The notes under the pieces are model-generated. The model saw only the letters and a program-made list of their open reading frames with translations. It was not told the DNA's origin and searched no databases. From CAZLDI01 sp964558415 (GTDB taxonomy: Bacteria; Chloroflexota; Dehalococcoidia; SM23-28-2; RBG-16-64-32), in assembly GCA_964558415.1 (NCBI GenBank), contig CAZLDI010000006.1, positions 62,001-126,000 of the forward strand: a stretch of DNA of 64,000 nt, read 5' to 3'. Numbering within the stretch: position 1 is the first letter of the stretch; each line of letters starts with the position of its first letter. A program made the position numbers and the translations under genes. Of the stretch, positions 1 to 8,790 are shown piece after piece.

Positions 1-1
1 C

Positions 2-754
2 GGCGGCAGCGATACCGGCAGTAGCGGCGGCAGCGCCGGCGACGTCCTGGTCCTGGTTGCCAATCAGAACATCGCGTCGGGCACCCGGATCACCGCGGAG
101 ATGATCGCGACAAAGAATTTTGTCCAGGCAGACGTTCTCCTCGGTTCGTTTAGTAATCCGGAAGACGTCGTCGACTCGGTTACCACGGTACCCATCGTGG
201 CTGGTGAGCAGGTGATCTCGGCGAAGATCACGGGGAGCGAAACGGCGCTCGAAGCGTTTGGCGACAACCCGCCGCTTTCGCTGCTCCTGAAGCCCGGCCA
301 GCGCGCCGTCTCGGTCGAGGTGAGCAGCCTGATCGGCGCCGGCGGCCTCATCCGCCCGGGTGACTACGTGGACATCATCCTCTCCGTCAAAGTCAAGTCG
401 GACGATGGCTCCGGCGGCAGCGCCGAGTCGGCTGGCAGCAACCAGATCGCGGCTACAGTCATCCAGAACGTCCTGGTTTTGGCCATTGGCCAGAACGTCC
501 GCGACGTTGTTGCCAACCCCGGTGAGCAAACGGAGGATCACAACGACGAGGCGACTACCGTCACCCTGGCCGTTACGCCGATTCAAGGCGAGGTCCTGTC
601 CGTTTCCGACACCTGCCGGCTGAACTTTGACGGCCGCCTGGCGCTTGCGTTGCGCGCTCAGGGCGATCAGGAGATCGTCCAGGGCCGGACCGAGTTCAAT
701 GAGAGCGGCATCCCGGACTGCGCCGCAGTCCTCGGAATCGCCGCACTCCCCTAG
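2..754 (+). CDS. cpaB: Flp pilus assembly protein CpaB (5' end missing)
   Basis: The reading frame is open from the first base of the window, so the start lies upstream; the visible part is about 250 residues. It begins in a Gly/Ser-rich linker and runs into an SAF domain (VLVANQNIASGTRITAEM, then a conserved region ending near IVAGEQVISAKITG), followed by the CpaB/RcpC beta-rich domain with the KPGQRAVSVEV segment. CpaB is a periplasmic or cell-surface component of the Tad (tight adherence) pilus machine. Downstream genes are cpaE, cpaF, tadB and tadC in standard order, which supports the assignment. The N-terminal membrane segment expected for the family is outside the window. Confidence 0.9.
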   Translation, partial: GGSDTGSSGGSAGDVLVLVANQNIASGTRITAEMIATKNFVQADVLLGSFSNPEDVVDSVTTVPIVAGEQVISAKITGSETALEAFGDNPPLSLLLKPGQRAVSVEVSSLIGAGGLIRPGDYVDIILSVKVKSDDGSGGSAESAGSNQIAATVIQNVLVLAIGQNVRDVVANPGEQTEDHNDEATTVTLAVTPIQGEVLSVSDTCRLNFDGRLALALRAQGDQEIVQGRTEFNESGIPDCAAVLGIAALP

Positions 755-809
755 ACGTCAACTAACCAGGGGATAAACAGGGACCAACCAGAGGAAGCGA
801 AGGAAGGCG

Positions 810-2060
810 ATGGCACGGAATCCAAGGGTGATCGTTATCGGACCCGAGCCCGTGGCGCGGGACGAAGTTCAGAAGATGCTCGCGCTCTCAGGTTTCGCAG
901 TCATAGGCGAGGCTGGCTACGGCATCGAGGCAGTCTCTCTGGCGAAGACCGCGGAGCCGGACGTGGTTGTCATCGCCGTTGAGGAGCCCCTCATCCGGGC
1001 TCTGCAGACGGTCGAGGCGATAGCGGACCTCTTACCGCACTCGCCGATCATCGGCTACTCCAGCGTCCGGGACGCCAACTCCATGCGCAAGGCCATGTTG
1101 GCCGGCGTCAAGGACTACCTGCTGGCGCCCGTAAAGGAAGAAGAACTCATCAACTCCATCCACACGGTGGTTGCGCAGGAGGAGCGCCGCAGGGCGCGAA
1201 TCTCCGGAGAGATGGATGAACCGGTTGCGGCCGGGACAGTGATCACCGTCTTCGGCGCGAAGGGTGGTATCGGCAAGACGACAATCGCCACCAACCTGTC
1301 CACCGCCATCGTCCAGAAGACCGGCCAGTCGGTCGTGATCGTCGACCTCGACACCCGCTTCGGTGACGTTGCCATCCTCATGGACATCCCTGTGGAGCGC
1401 AGTATTGCGGACCTGGCGATTCCGGAAGAGGAGATCACGCGCGAGATCGTTCAGGACTGCACCTACACCCACAACACCGGGGTAGTGATCCTGCCCGCGC
1501 CCATCCGGCCAACGGACTGGCGCAACGTCCACGCGGGTCATATCGAGCGTGTCGTCCAGCTGCTCATGCAAACGTATGACTACGTCATTCTGGACACACC
1601 CGGCACCTTCAACGACATCGTCGCGCGGGCGCTGGAGATGGCGACCATGGTGGTGCTTGTGGCCACCGTTGATATGGCCGCCCTCAAGGACACGCTACTT
1701 GCCATCGATATGCTGCGTTCCTGGAACTTCCCGCAGGACAAGATCAAACTGGTCATCAACTCGACCAACGACGCCAGCGACGTCAAAACGCACGAGGTGC
1801 GGCGCATGCTGGGGCGCGACGTGTTCTGGACTATTCCGTACGACAGGAACATCAGCGCCGCCACACAACTAGGCATGCCCGTGGTCGTCGCCAAGCCGCA
1901 ATCGAAGGCTTCCGAGAGCGTCGTTGAGATGGCGTATGCCCTCAGTGGCGTGAAACAGCAGCCGGCACAGAAGCCGAAAGAAGCACCGACAAAGAACGGA
2001 ATCTTCAGCCGCATTCTGGGCTCAGCGGCAGAAGACAAAGCCGAATTAGGCGTGGAGTAA
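810..2060 (+). CDS. cpaE: CpaE-like pilus localisation protein, pseudo-receiver plus MinD/ParA ATPase
   Basis: 416 residues. Residues 1-120 form a response-regulator-like receiver fold; residues 145-390 form a MinD/ParA-type P-loop ATPase with the deviant Walker A KGGIGKTT and a DLDTRFGD switch. In this family the protein positions or activates Tad pilus assembly at the inner membrane. The receiver lacks the phospho-acceptor: the position that is normally Asp reads VVVIAVEEP, and the usual Lys is also absent (LLAPVKEEEL), so it cannot be a conventional phosphorylated receiver. A purine-rich ribosome site (GAAGGAAGG) precedes the ATG. The next gene starts four bases after the stop. Confidence 0.9.
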   Translation: MARNPRVIVIGPEPVARDEVQKMLALSGFAVIGEAGYGIEAVSLAKTAEPDVVVIAVEEPLIRALQTVEAIADLLPHSPIIGYSSVRDANSMRKAMLAGVKDYLLAPVKEEELINSIHTVVAQEERRRARISGEMDEPVAAGTVITVFGAKGGIGKTTIATNLSTAIVQKTGQSVVIVDLDTRFGDVAILMDIPVERSIADLAIPEEEITREIVQDCTYTHNTGVVILPAPIRPTDWRNVHAGHIERVVQLLMQTYDYVILDTPGTFNDIVARALEMATMVVLVATVDMAALKDTLLAIDMLRSWNFPQDKIKLVINSTNDASDVKTHEVRRMLGRDVFWTIPYDRNISAATQLGMPVVVAKPQSKASESVVEMAYALSGVKQQPAQKPKEAPTKNGIFSRILGSAAEDKAELGVE

Positions 2061-2064
2061 ACAA

Positions 2065-3417
2065 ATGACAAGTTTCCAGCAAGGCAGACCGGGCGGCGCC
2101 GTGATCCGGCCCACCGCCACCGCTCCCCGAATGACTCCCGGCCGCTACAACGAGGATATGGAGCAGCTGATCTTCCGCATGCACCAGATGCTCATCGAAG
2201 AGCTGGATGCGGACCAGATCGGTAACATGCCTCCGGACGAACGGCGCAAGGTAGTCGAACAGGCATCGGAAACGCTGCTGCGCCGGGAGATGCCCAGCGT
2301 GGGCGGGATCACCCGCGACCAGATCGTCTCCCGCGTCGTCGACGAGGTCGTCGGCCTGGGCCCGATCGATGCGCTGATGCGCGACCCCTCCATCTCGGAG
2401 GTCATGGTCAATGCGCCTGACGAGGTCTATTTCGAGCGCGAAGGTATCCTGTACCTCAGCGACGTCCGTTTCCGCGACCTCGCGCACATCCAGCGCGTGA
2501 TTGAGCGCATCATCGCTCCAATCGGCCGTCGCGTCGACGAGACCTCACCCATGGTGGACGCCCGCCTCCCGGACGGCTCTCGTGTCAACGTCGTAATCCC
2601 GCCGGTGGCGCCCAAGAGCCCCACTATCACCATTAGAAAGTTCCGGGCTGACAAGCTCTCTATGGACGATCTCGTCAAGGGCGCCGCCACGACCACGGAG
2701 ACCGCCGACTTCCTGAACGCTTGCGTGAGGCTCAAGCTGAACATCCTCATATCCGGTGGTACTGGTACCGGTAAGACAACGTTCCTCAACGCACTCTCCG
2801 CTTACATCCCGGAGGCTGAGCGCATAGTCACGATCGAAGATCCGGTCGAAATCAAGATGCAGCAGCCTCACGTTGTGAGCCTGGAGGCGCGTCCGTCCAA
2901 CGTGGACGGCAAGGGCGAGATAGCCCAGCGCGATCTCCTGAAGAACACGCTGCGCATGCGTCCTGACCGCATCATCATCGGCGAGGTCCGCGGCTCGGAG
3001 GCGTTTGACATGCTGAACGCCATGAACACGGGCCACGAAGGGTCGCTCTCCACCGTGCACGCCAACTCACCCAGGGACGCTCTGGCACGTATCGAGAACA
3101 TGGTGCTCATGGCCAACCTCGATCTGCCGCAGAGAGCGATCCGTGAGCAGGTGGCCTCCGCTCTCCATTTGATCGTGCAGCTGGCCCGACACACTGATGG
3201 AGTGCGGCGCGTGACTCACATCACCGAAGTAACGGGCATGGAAGGACAGATCGTGACGCTGCAGGACCTCTTCAAGTTCCAGCAGACCGGAATCACTGAA
3301 GACGGTAAGATCATCGGCTATATGGCGCCGACGGGTATCCGGCCCTCGTTCTCGGAACGGTTTGAAGCCTCCGGGGTCACCCTGCCAGTGGACATGTTCA
3401 TAGCTCGAAAGGGGTAA
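2065..3417 (+). CDS. cpaF: Tad pilus secretion ATPase CpaF/TadA
   Basis: 450 residues, normal length for the PulE/VirB11-type secretion ATPases of Tad systems. The N-terminal all-alpha region (about 30-130) leads into the ATPase core with Walker A SGGTGTGKTTFLNAL (about 230-245), the Asp box, a Walker B region around RMRPDRIIIGEVRG and the His box TGHEGSLSTVHANS. It powers pilin extrusion with TadB and TadC, encoded immediately downstream. The start overlaps no other gene and follows a GGAG four to eight bases upstream. No key residue looks altered. Confidence 0.95.
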   Translation: MTSFQQGRPGGAVIRPTATAPRMTPGRYNEDMEQLIFRMHQMLIEELDADQIGNMPPDERRKVVEQASETLLRREMPSVGGITRDQIVSRVVDEVVGLGPIDALMRDPSISEVMVNAPDEVYFEREGILYLSDVRFRDLAHIQRVIERIIAPIGRRVDETSPMVDARLPDGSRVNVVIPPVAPKSPTITIRKFRADKLSMDDLVKGAATTTETADFLNACVRLKLNILISGGTGTGKTTFLNALSAYIPEAERIVTIEDPVEIKMQQPHVVSLEARPSNVDGKGEIAQRDLLKNTLRMRPDRIIIGEVRGSEAFDMLNAMNTGHEGSLSTVHANSPRDALARIENMVLMANLDLPQRAIREQVASALHLIVQLARHTDGVRRVTHITEVTGMEGQIVTLQDLFKFQQTGITEDGKIIGYMAPTGIRPSFSERFEASGVTLPVDMFIARKG

Positions 3418-3420
3418 GCC

Positions 3421-4401
3421 ATGGACCCGCTGGTTATCTTAATCGCACTTTTCGTCGCGCTTGCCATCTTCCTGGTGGTTTCCGGCCTCCGCGCTAGCAC
3501 TCGCGCAGACGGCTCGATGGCCTCCCGCCTGGAGGTATACCGACAGGGAGAGGGTCAGCCGGTGTCCCAGGAACAGCAGACCGCTCGCTTCAAGGAGCGA
3601 TCGTACAGTGGGCTTCCGGTGCTCAGCGCCTTCCTTGGCCAATTCAAGGGGTCCGAGACGCTTGCCCTGCATCTGGAGCGCGCCGGTGTTCCTTTGCGAG
3701 TGGGTGAGTTCTACCTGATTCGGTGGGGGATGGCCGGCCTGTTGATGCTGGCGCCGCTCATCTTCGGGTTCCAGCCCTTCAATCTTCTCGCTGCAGTTGG
3801 CATGGCGGTCGTGGGCTACATGCTCCCGGCCATGTGGGTTAACGGCAAGAAGAAGAAGAGGACCACGCGCATCAACGGTCAACTGACAGATTTTCTCGGG
3901 TTGGTCTCCAACTCGCTCAAGTCTGGGTATGGTCTGATGCAGAGCTTCGAGTTCGCGGCCAAGCAGATGCAGCCGCCGATAGCTCTGGAAATCCGACGGA
4001 TGCTTCGCGAGGCGAACCTGGGTATGAGCGCTGAGGACGCGCTCAACGCCCTCGGAGACCGAATCGACAGCAAAGACCTGGACATGGTGCTTACCGCCAT
4101 TAACATTCAGCGCGCCGTGGGCGGAAACCTGGCCGAGATCCTCGACAAGGTGTCAGCAACGATGCGCGAACGCGAGCGGATCCGCGGTGAGATCAACACC
4201 TTGACCGCGCAGCAGAAGATGACAGGAATCGTCATCGGTGGGCTTCCGGTGCTCATGTTCGGCATCTTCATGGTTATGAACCCCGGATACATGAGTCTCC
4301 TCTTCACGGAGATGGCTGGTCGTGGGATCCTGGCGGGTGCCATCGGTCTCGAGGTCTTGGGCTACTTCTCCATGAAGCGGATCATGGCGATTGAGGTTTA
4401 G
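3421..4401 (+). CDS. tadB: Tad pilus inner-membrane platform protein TadB
   Basis: 326 residues with an N-terminal membrane segment (about 3-22), two central hydrophobic segments (about 98-135) and a C-terminal pair (about 275-322), flanking a T2SSF (GspF-like) cytoplasmic domain (about 160-270). TadB forms, with TadC, the platform that the CpaF ATPase turns. The ATG follows an AAGGGG site and lies three bases after the cpaF stop, so the genes are translationally coupled. The paralogous tadC follows after nine bases. Confidence 0.92.
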   Translation: MDPLVILIALFVALAIFLVVSGLRASTRADGSMASRLEVYRQGEGQPVSQEQQTARFKERSYSGLPVLSAFLGQFKGSETLALHLERAGVPLRVGEFYLIRWGMAGLLMLAPLIFGFQPFNLLAAVGMAVVGYMLPAMWVNGKKKKRTTRINGQLTDFLGLVSNSLKSGYGLMQSFEFAAKQMQPPIALEIRRMLREANLGMSAEDALNALGDRIDSKDLDMVLTAINIQRAVGGNLAEILDKVSATMRERERIRGEINTLTAQQKMTGIVIGGLPVLMFGIFMVMNPGYMSLLFTEMAGRGILAGAIGLEVLGYFSMKRIMAIEV

Positions 4402-4410
4402 GAGGCAGAG

Positions 4411-5328
4411 ATGATATTGGCCCTGATACTTGGAACCGTCTTCGGGGCGGTAGCCTGTCTCAGCGTCGCGCTGTTCGGCCGTTCGCGCGCGCCCTCCATG
4501 GAGGCACGAATTCAAGACTTCCGCAATCGCGCCGTGTCTCTGGAAGGTGATGAGGTTGACCTCGAGGTCCCCTTCGCCGAACGCGTCCTGCGCCCCGGTT
4601 TCGAGGGCATCGCCCAGGCGCTGAGCTCCATCCTTCCGCAGTCCGTCCTGGCGGACATCCAGAAGCAGCTGGTGATGTCCGGCGAACCGATGAAGCTCAA
4701 CAACTTCGTTACCTTCTGGGGCGTGACGTTCGTCTCGCTCCTCGGCGTGTCTCTGATGATGTTTGTGGCGTTGCCCAGCAACCTGATCCTTCAGAAGCTG
4801 CTCTTTGTAGTGATGTTCAGCGCGCTTGGCTGGATGTTTCCGCGAATGTGGCTCAAAGGCAAGGTTAAGGCCCGGCAGAAGCAGGTCATTAGGGCTTTGC
4901 CGGATGCCATGGACTTGATCACGACCTGTGTTGAGGCCGGTCTCGGGCTGGACGCGGCGCTGGCCCGCGTCGCCGAGAAGAGCGAAGGCCCTCTGGCGGC
5001 GGAGCTCTCCCGAATGTTGCGCGATGTCGCGATGGGCAAGCTCCGTCGTGAGGCGATGGTTGAACTGGACGAGCGGATCGGTGTTGAAGAGCTGTCCAGC
5101 TTTATCAACTCCGTCATCCAGGCGGAACAACTTGGTGTTGGCATCGCCCAGGTGCTGCGCGTCCAGTCCGATCAGCTGAGGACCCGAAGGCGTCAGAAGG
5201 CAGAGCAGTCGGCACATGAGGCGCCGATCAAAATGCTGTTCCCGCTCGTGCTCTTCATCTTCCCGGCATTTCTCGGTGTGATCCTCGGGCCCGCGGCCAT
5301 ACGCATCGCGGACGCCCTGGCAAAGTAG
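4411..5328 (+). CDS. tadC: Tad pilus inner-membrane platform protein TadC
   Basis: 305 residues, a second GspF-type protein. Hydrophobic segments lie at about 1-20, 95-145 and 275-300; the T2SSF domain occupies about 165-280, including the PDAMDLITTCVEAGLGLD motif region typical of TadC. It partners TadB in the pilus platform. A strong AGGAGG site precedes the ATG. It closes the recognisable Tad block; the following gene starts nine bases later and is a regulator, which suggests co-transcription. Confidence 0.92.
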   Translation: MILALILGTVFGAVACLSVALFGRSRAPSMEARIQDFRNRAVSLEGDEVDLEVPFAERVLRPGFEGIAQALSSILPQSVLADIQKQLVMSGEPMKLNNFVTFWGVTFVSLLGVSLMMFVALPSNLILQKLLFVVMFSALGWMFPRMWLKGKVKARQKQVIRALPDAMDLITTCVEAGLGLDAALARVAEKSEGPLAAELSRMLRDVAMGKLRREAMVELDERIGVEELSSFINSVIQAEQLGVGIAQVLRVQSDQLRTRRRQKAEQSAHEAPIKMLFPLVLFIFPAFLGVILGPAAIRIADALAK

Positions 5329-5337
5329 GTTACGATC

Positions 5338-5736
5338 ATGGCACTCGGTTCGAAGATACGTACCCTTCGCGACGAGATGGGAATGAGCCAGGCCCAACTC
5401 GCCTCTCAAGGCGGATTGAGCCAGGGCTACCTTTCGCAGCTCGAAAACGATGAGGTACAGAATCCCAGCGCAGCGGTCATTTTCCGCCTCGCGGAAGCCC
5501 TGCACGTAGACCCGCGGGCGATTATGGAGGCGGCCGGATACGAAGCGAACGGGGGGAGCACCAGTGCCTACCAGGTAACAGTTGATCCCGACCTGCTTCG
5601 CTTTCTGGCACGCATCCCGCGTCAGCATCAAGGCCACTTGTTGAGCGTGTTCCAGGGGCTGGAGCGTGTATCCCGCAGTAGTTTGCCGGCCCGTGTTGCG
5701 TCCAGGCAGCGGCGAGTGGCCAACGGGGCATCCTGA
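5338..5736 (+). CDS. XRE-family transcriptional regulator, first of a pair
   Basis: 132 residues. Residues 4-62 form a Cro/C1-type helix-turn-helix (LRDEMGMSQAQLASQGGLS, then GYLSQLENDEVQNPSAAV). Residues 80-110 form a short helical element (VDPDLLRFLARIPRQHQGHL) that recurs in the next two genes. Spacing to tadC is nine bases, so it probably belongs to the pilus operon and may control it. No ligand-binding domain is visible. Its N-terminal half is close in sequence to the next gene, consistent with tandem duplication. Confidence 0.85.
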   Translation: MALGSKIRTLRDEMGMSQAQLASQGGLSQGYLSQLENDEVQNPSAAVIFRLAEALHVDPRAIMEAAGYEANGGSTSAYQVTVDPDLLRFLARIPRQHQGHLLSVFQGLERVSRSSLPARVASRQRRVANGAS

Positions 5737-5811
5737 AGTCCAGCAATTTGACACGACTACCGGGGGAGCCCACAATCGTTCGAGGCGATCCCGCTTGGAG
5801 ATGATGACGTA

Positions 5812-6246
5812 ATGAAACTCGGGGAGCGGATCAAACAGCTTCGAGACGGACTGGAGTTGACCCAGGGACAACTGGCCGGCCAGTCTGAGCTGAGTCAAGG
5901 CTACTTGTCGCAGCTCGAGAACGGCGAGGTGAAGAACCCGTCCGCCGCCGTACTTCTGCGCATCGCCCAGGCCGTCCACGTCGACCCGGACGACTTGTTC
6001 GAGGCGGCCGGGTACCCGACGCTTCGCACGCTCAAGCGCACATACCAGAACTACGAATCTACCATCGACCCGGAACTGCTCGGTTACCTCACCCGACTGC
6101 CTCGCGACAAGCAGCGTCGCCTGCTCCTGGCCCTTGAGGGAATGGAGCGCATACTCAACCCGGCGAACGGAGAAGCCACCGGGCATTCGCGCCCGAACGG
6201 TGACGTTATCCAGCTTGGCGCCGGGCTCTCGAAGGCTCGCCGCTAA
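5812..6246 (+). CDS. XRE-family transcriptional regulator, second of a pair
   Basis: 144 residues with a Cro/C1 helix-turn-helix (about 4-62, GQLAGQSELSQGYLSQLENG) and the shared C-terminal element IDPELLGYLTRLPRDKQRRL at about 84-104. It is a paralogue of the upstream regulator and is separated from it by 75 bases that contain no other gene. A GGAG lies about 11 bases before the ATG. The target is unknown; position suggests the Tad operon or the divergent sigma-factor region beyond. Confidence 0.85.
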   Translation: MKLGERIKQLRDGLELTQGQLAGQSELSQGYLSQLENGEVKNPSAAVLLRIAQAVHVDPDDLFEAAGYPTLRTLKRTYQNYESTIDPELLGYLTRLPRDKQRRLLLALEGMERILNPANGEATGHSRPNGDVIQLGAGLSKARR

Positions 6247-6248
6247 CC

Positions 6249-6413
6249 GTGGCGGACCTCCCCTGGGCCGAGAAGATCGACCCCGAGCTTCTGCAGATGC
6301 TCGCGAGAATGCCCCGCCGGCAACAGCGGCAGGTCCTGCTTCTGCTAATGGTGGTGGAGAACCTGCTGTTCGAGATGATGCGCGAGCGCCGTGCTCGCGA
6401 GGATATCGAGTAG
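6249..6413 (+). CDS. 54-residue protein matching only the C-terminal helix of the two XRE regulators
   Basis: A GTG two bases after the upstream stop opens a 54-codon frame. The product contains IDPELLQMLARMPRRQQRQV, which closely matches the C-terminal elements of the two preceding XRE proteins but has no helix-turn-helix before it. The rest is hydrophobic then highly charged (LLLLMVVENLLFEMMRERRA). There is no obvious ribosome site, so translation is probably coupled to the gene before it. A free-standing copy of this element could be a dimerisation partner or inhibitor of the regulators; that is inference. It could also be a duplication remnant, but the frame is intact. Confidence 0.65.
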   Translation: MADLPWAEKIDPELLQMLARMPRRQQRQVLLLLMVVENLLFEMMRERRAREDIE

Positions 6414-6504
6414 GCCTGAGCCAGCTGGCCATTCCCGCGGGCATCAGAAAGCCCGGCAGGCTGCGCCCATTATCATCCCTGCACGCCGCCTCGACGCCGT
6501 CAGT

Positions 6505-7854
6505 TTAGTCGCCGGCCGCGTCGAGTTGGTTCGCGACGGAAAGCAGCAGCGCCGGGTCGGTGCTCGGTCCGCTATACCGGATGATCGTGCGCGACCCATC
6601 CCTGTCGAACACAAGCGTTTGTGACTCACCGTCAAGCCAGGCGAATCCGGCGGCGCCCGCTTCCCACGCCCCGTTCACATAGCTTGCTTCCGTCCCGTCG
6701 GACAGGGCTACGTCGAAGACAGCGCCTCCGGCGGCCGTGATCTCCGCGCCGAACGCCCGCTCTTGATAGATCGCCAGCTCAGAAGACCCGATCGCGTTGC
6801 CCTGGTATATAGACACGAACACCCCGCCAGAGTCAGCCGTGATCGGCACGTTGTAGTATCGGGAGGACCTTAGCGTGTAGTCGTTTGGTGACTCAGAAAG
6901 CTCTTGCACTGCGAACCCCAGGAGCTCCGACGCCTCTCCTGCGCTGGCCTCTACGCCATCCACCTCCAGAGCGTCTCCCGGCGCGGTGGGCGGTGCGGTG
7001 TCGCTCTCGCGAATCCCCAGGTGTCCACCCGCGTAATTGACCAGGCCCACAGCCGGGTGCCCTGCGATGCCTGTCGCCGGGATCGGGCCTACCGCTGCCG
7101 CGAACAACGCAACCAGCGCGGCCGCCCCCGCAAGCCTGTAGCTCATGACGATGCCCCGGGATGGTCGCGCCGGCTCCTGGTCGTGATGCCGCGATTGGCG
7201 TGAGATTTTGTGCTCTATGCGCGTCCACGTGCGCGCCTGGGACTCGGCGGAGACGTCCGTAGCAAACTTGGACAGCGCCTTTCTGGCCTGCGCTATTCGG
7301 ATCAGATCATCGACGAATGGGTCTCCGGACGCCGCGATCGCTTCTCCCCGCGCCGTCGCATCCAGACCAGGCGCCAGACCGTCAGCCGCTCCTGACCGGC
7401 GCTCGAAGAATCGCCATACGCCGCGTGACGGCCGCGGCTCAAGGCGGGCAGAGACCTTCTTCCAGACCTCGTCGCGATGCCCCTCCGCGATGGAGAACAG
7501 CTCATTCGCGAGCAGTCTGCGCTGGCGAATGATGTCGCCGACCTCCGCCTCGGTGTGGGGGTCGGCCCATCCCGGATTGAACTCCGGCGGTTCCGCCGTT
7601 GAACGCGGGCTTGCCGCTCGCCGCCCGTCGATCTTCTCGATTACTTTCTGCCAGACGATACCCTCGTACTGAAGGGCGGCCTGGGCCGAATCGCTCGCCG
7701 ACTCGAGGCGGTCCCGCGCGACGCGCATCAATGCCTCGAGTTCGGCTTCGCTCAGCGCCGGCGTGGCCTCAGCCGAGTCTCCGCAGGAGCGGCCCCCCCT
7801 CAGAATATCCTCCACCTCCCGGGCCAACCAATCGGCCCGCTCCTGCTCATTCAA
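6505..7854 (-). CDS. Single-pass membrane protein, possible anti-sigma factor
   Basis: 449 residues. The start lies four bases after the stop of the ECF sigma factor, the classic sigma/anti-sigma arrangement. A hydrophobic segment at about 242-261 separates a cytoplasmic N-terminal half from a C-terminal extracytoplasmic half that resembles a beta-rich sensor or DUF4367-like region. No His-x3-Cys-x2-Cys zinc anti-sigma motif is present. The cytoplasmic half contains three diverged repeats of roughly 40 residues, each ending in a Trp-centred helix (Trp68, Trp131, Trp210). The role in restraining the sigma factor is inferred from position and topology only. Confidence 0.6.
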   Translation of the reverse strand: MNEQERADWLAREVEDILRGGRSCGDSAEATPALSEAELEALMRVARDRLESASDSAQAALQYEGIVWQKVIEKIDGRRAASPRSTAEPPEFNPGWADPHTEAEVGDIIRQRRLLANELFSIAEGHRDEVWKKVSARLEPRPSRGVWRFFERRSGAADGLAPGLDATARGEAIAASGDPFVDDLIRIAQARKALSKFATDVSAESQARTWTRIEHKISRQSRHHDQEPARPSRGIVMSYRLAGAAALVALFAAAVGPIPATGIAGHPAVGLVNYAGGHLGIRESDTAPPTAPGDALEVDGVEASAGEASELLGFAVQELSESPNDYTLRSSRYYNVPITADSGGVFVSIYQGNAIGSSELAIYQERAFGAEITAAGGAVFDVALSDGTEASYVNGAWEAGAAGFAWLDGESQTLVFDRDGSRTIIRYSGPSTDPALLLSVANQLDAAGD

Positions 7855-7857
7855 GGG

Positions 7858-8490
7858 CTAGGTACCCCCGCTCGTCTGTAGCCTGTCGCGCAACTTGCGC
7901 AGCGCTCGGAAGATAGTGACCCGCACGTTAACTTCGCTCGTGTCAAGGACATTCGCGATCTCGCGGTTCGTCAGTTCCCCGTCGAACTTCAGGGCGATGA
8001 TCTCCTGCTCCCTTCTGGGCAGCTGCCGCACCAGGACTGACAGGGCATGCAGTCTCTCCTTGTGGAGGACGGTCTCCTCCGGCCCTCGCTGGCTCTGTCG
8101 AAGCTCGTTCTCCCACGCTGCTTCTTGCGCTGCCTTGGCCGCGGGTTTCGTCTTGCGCCAGTGGGAGGAGACCTCGTTGCGGGCGATAGTGAACAGCCAC
8201 GAACCGAAGGAGTCCGGAGAGCGCAGGGACTTCATCTTGAGGTACGCCTTCTCGAAGACGTCGGACACTATGTCCAGGGACACCTCTTTCTCCTGGACGC
8301 GGCCGTACACGTAGGCGAAGACCTTGGGAAAGTACTGGTGATAGAGCTCGGCGAACTCAGTCGGTTTTGCGGTAGATGATCGGTCGCCGCGCCGGCGGCG
8401 TGGCGCCGATGGGGCCTCCTGCACGGCCTCCCTGACTCTGGGCTGGGCGATCTGCGGCCGGTCGGCCACTGCTACCCGCATCGATGTCAT
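7858..8490 (-). CDS. ECF-type RNA polymerase sigma factor
   Basis: About 210 residues. Sigma region 2 is clear (FAELYHQYFPKVFAYVYGRV and FGSWLFTIARNEVSSHWRK) and so is region 4 (LPRREQEIIALKFDGELTNREIANVL). The chosen ATG follows an AGGGGGG site; a TTG 84 bases upstream would add residues of no family resemblance. The N-terminal extension of about 60 residues before region 2 is basic and probably disordered. The likely regulator is the membrane protein encoded four bases downstream. Confidence 0.9.
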   Translation of the reverse strand: MTSMRVAVADRPQIAQPRVREAVQEAPSAPRRRRGDRSSTAKPTEFAELYHQYFPKVFAYVYGRVQEKEVSLDIVSDVFEKAYLKMKSLRSPDSFGSWLFTIARNEVSSHWRKTKPAAKAAQEAAWENELRQSQRGPEETVLHKERLHALSVLVRQLPRREQEIIALKFDGELTNREIANVLDTSEVNVRVTIFRALRKLRDRLQTSGGT

Positions 8491-8790
8491 TGTTCCCCCC
8501 TCGCTATGCGTCGCGTCCGTCAGGCCGCGAATTGTGGAGGAGCGCGGTGCTCCCCCGTCTGTTGGGATGAACAATAGACGCCGCCGTTGCTCTCGCGTTA
8601 CACGTTTCGATATCGAAAAATTGAATTCTGTTTATCCGGTTCGTCACCGGCAGTTGTTTTCCGCAATGGCGATTCCTGAGACAGCGCCCTCGGGTACACG
8701 CGTAGTATCCCACGTAAGCGGTTCAGTATCAGTAAACCCTGCGGAGACGCGCGGTGAATAGCGGGTGAATTCGACCGCTAGGGCAGGCGC
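8491..8790. other. Intergenic region upstream of the ECF sigma gene
   Basis: This 300-base gap between the sigma gene and glcF has no credible gene. It is richer in A and T than its surroundings around 8600-8660. It holds a short hairpin at 8539-8553 (GGAGC stem), within the likely leader of the sigma gene, and a perfect palindrome at 8605-8618. I could not assign a convincing promoter. Confidence 0.6.
8605..8618. promoter_or_regulatory. 14-base perfect palindrome, possible operator
   Basis: TTTCGATATCGAAA is self-complementary and lies about 115 bases upstream of the sigma-factor start in an AT-rich patch. A dimeric repressor or activator site is plausible; the protein is not known. Confidence 0.4.

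Noticed and set aside
4153..6444. 763-codon open frame on the minus strand
   Set aside because: It lies antisense to tadB, tadC and two XRE genes, all with clear motifs. High G/C at third positions keeps antisense frames open; the product is low in complexity and matches nothing.
8491..8574. Upstream TTG start for the ECF sigma gene
   Set aside because: The ATG at 8490 has a strong AGGGGGG site and the extra residues show no sigma homology.
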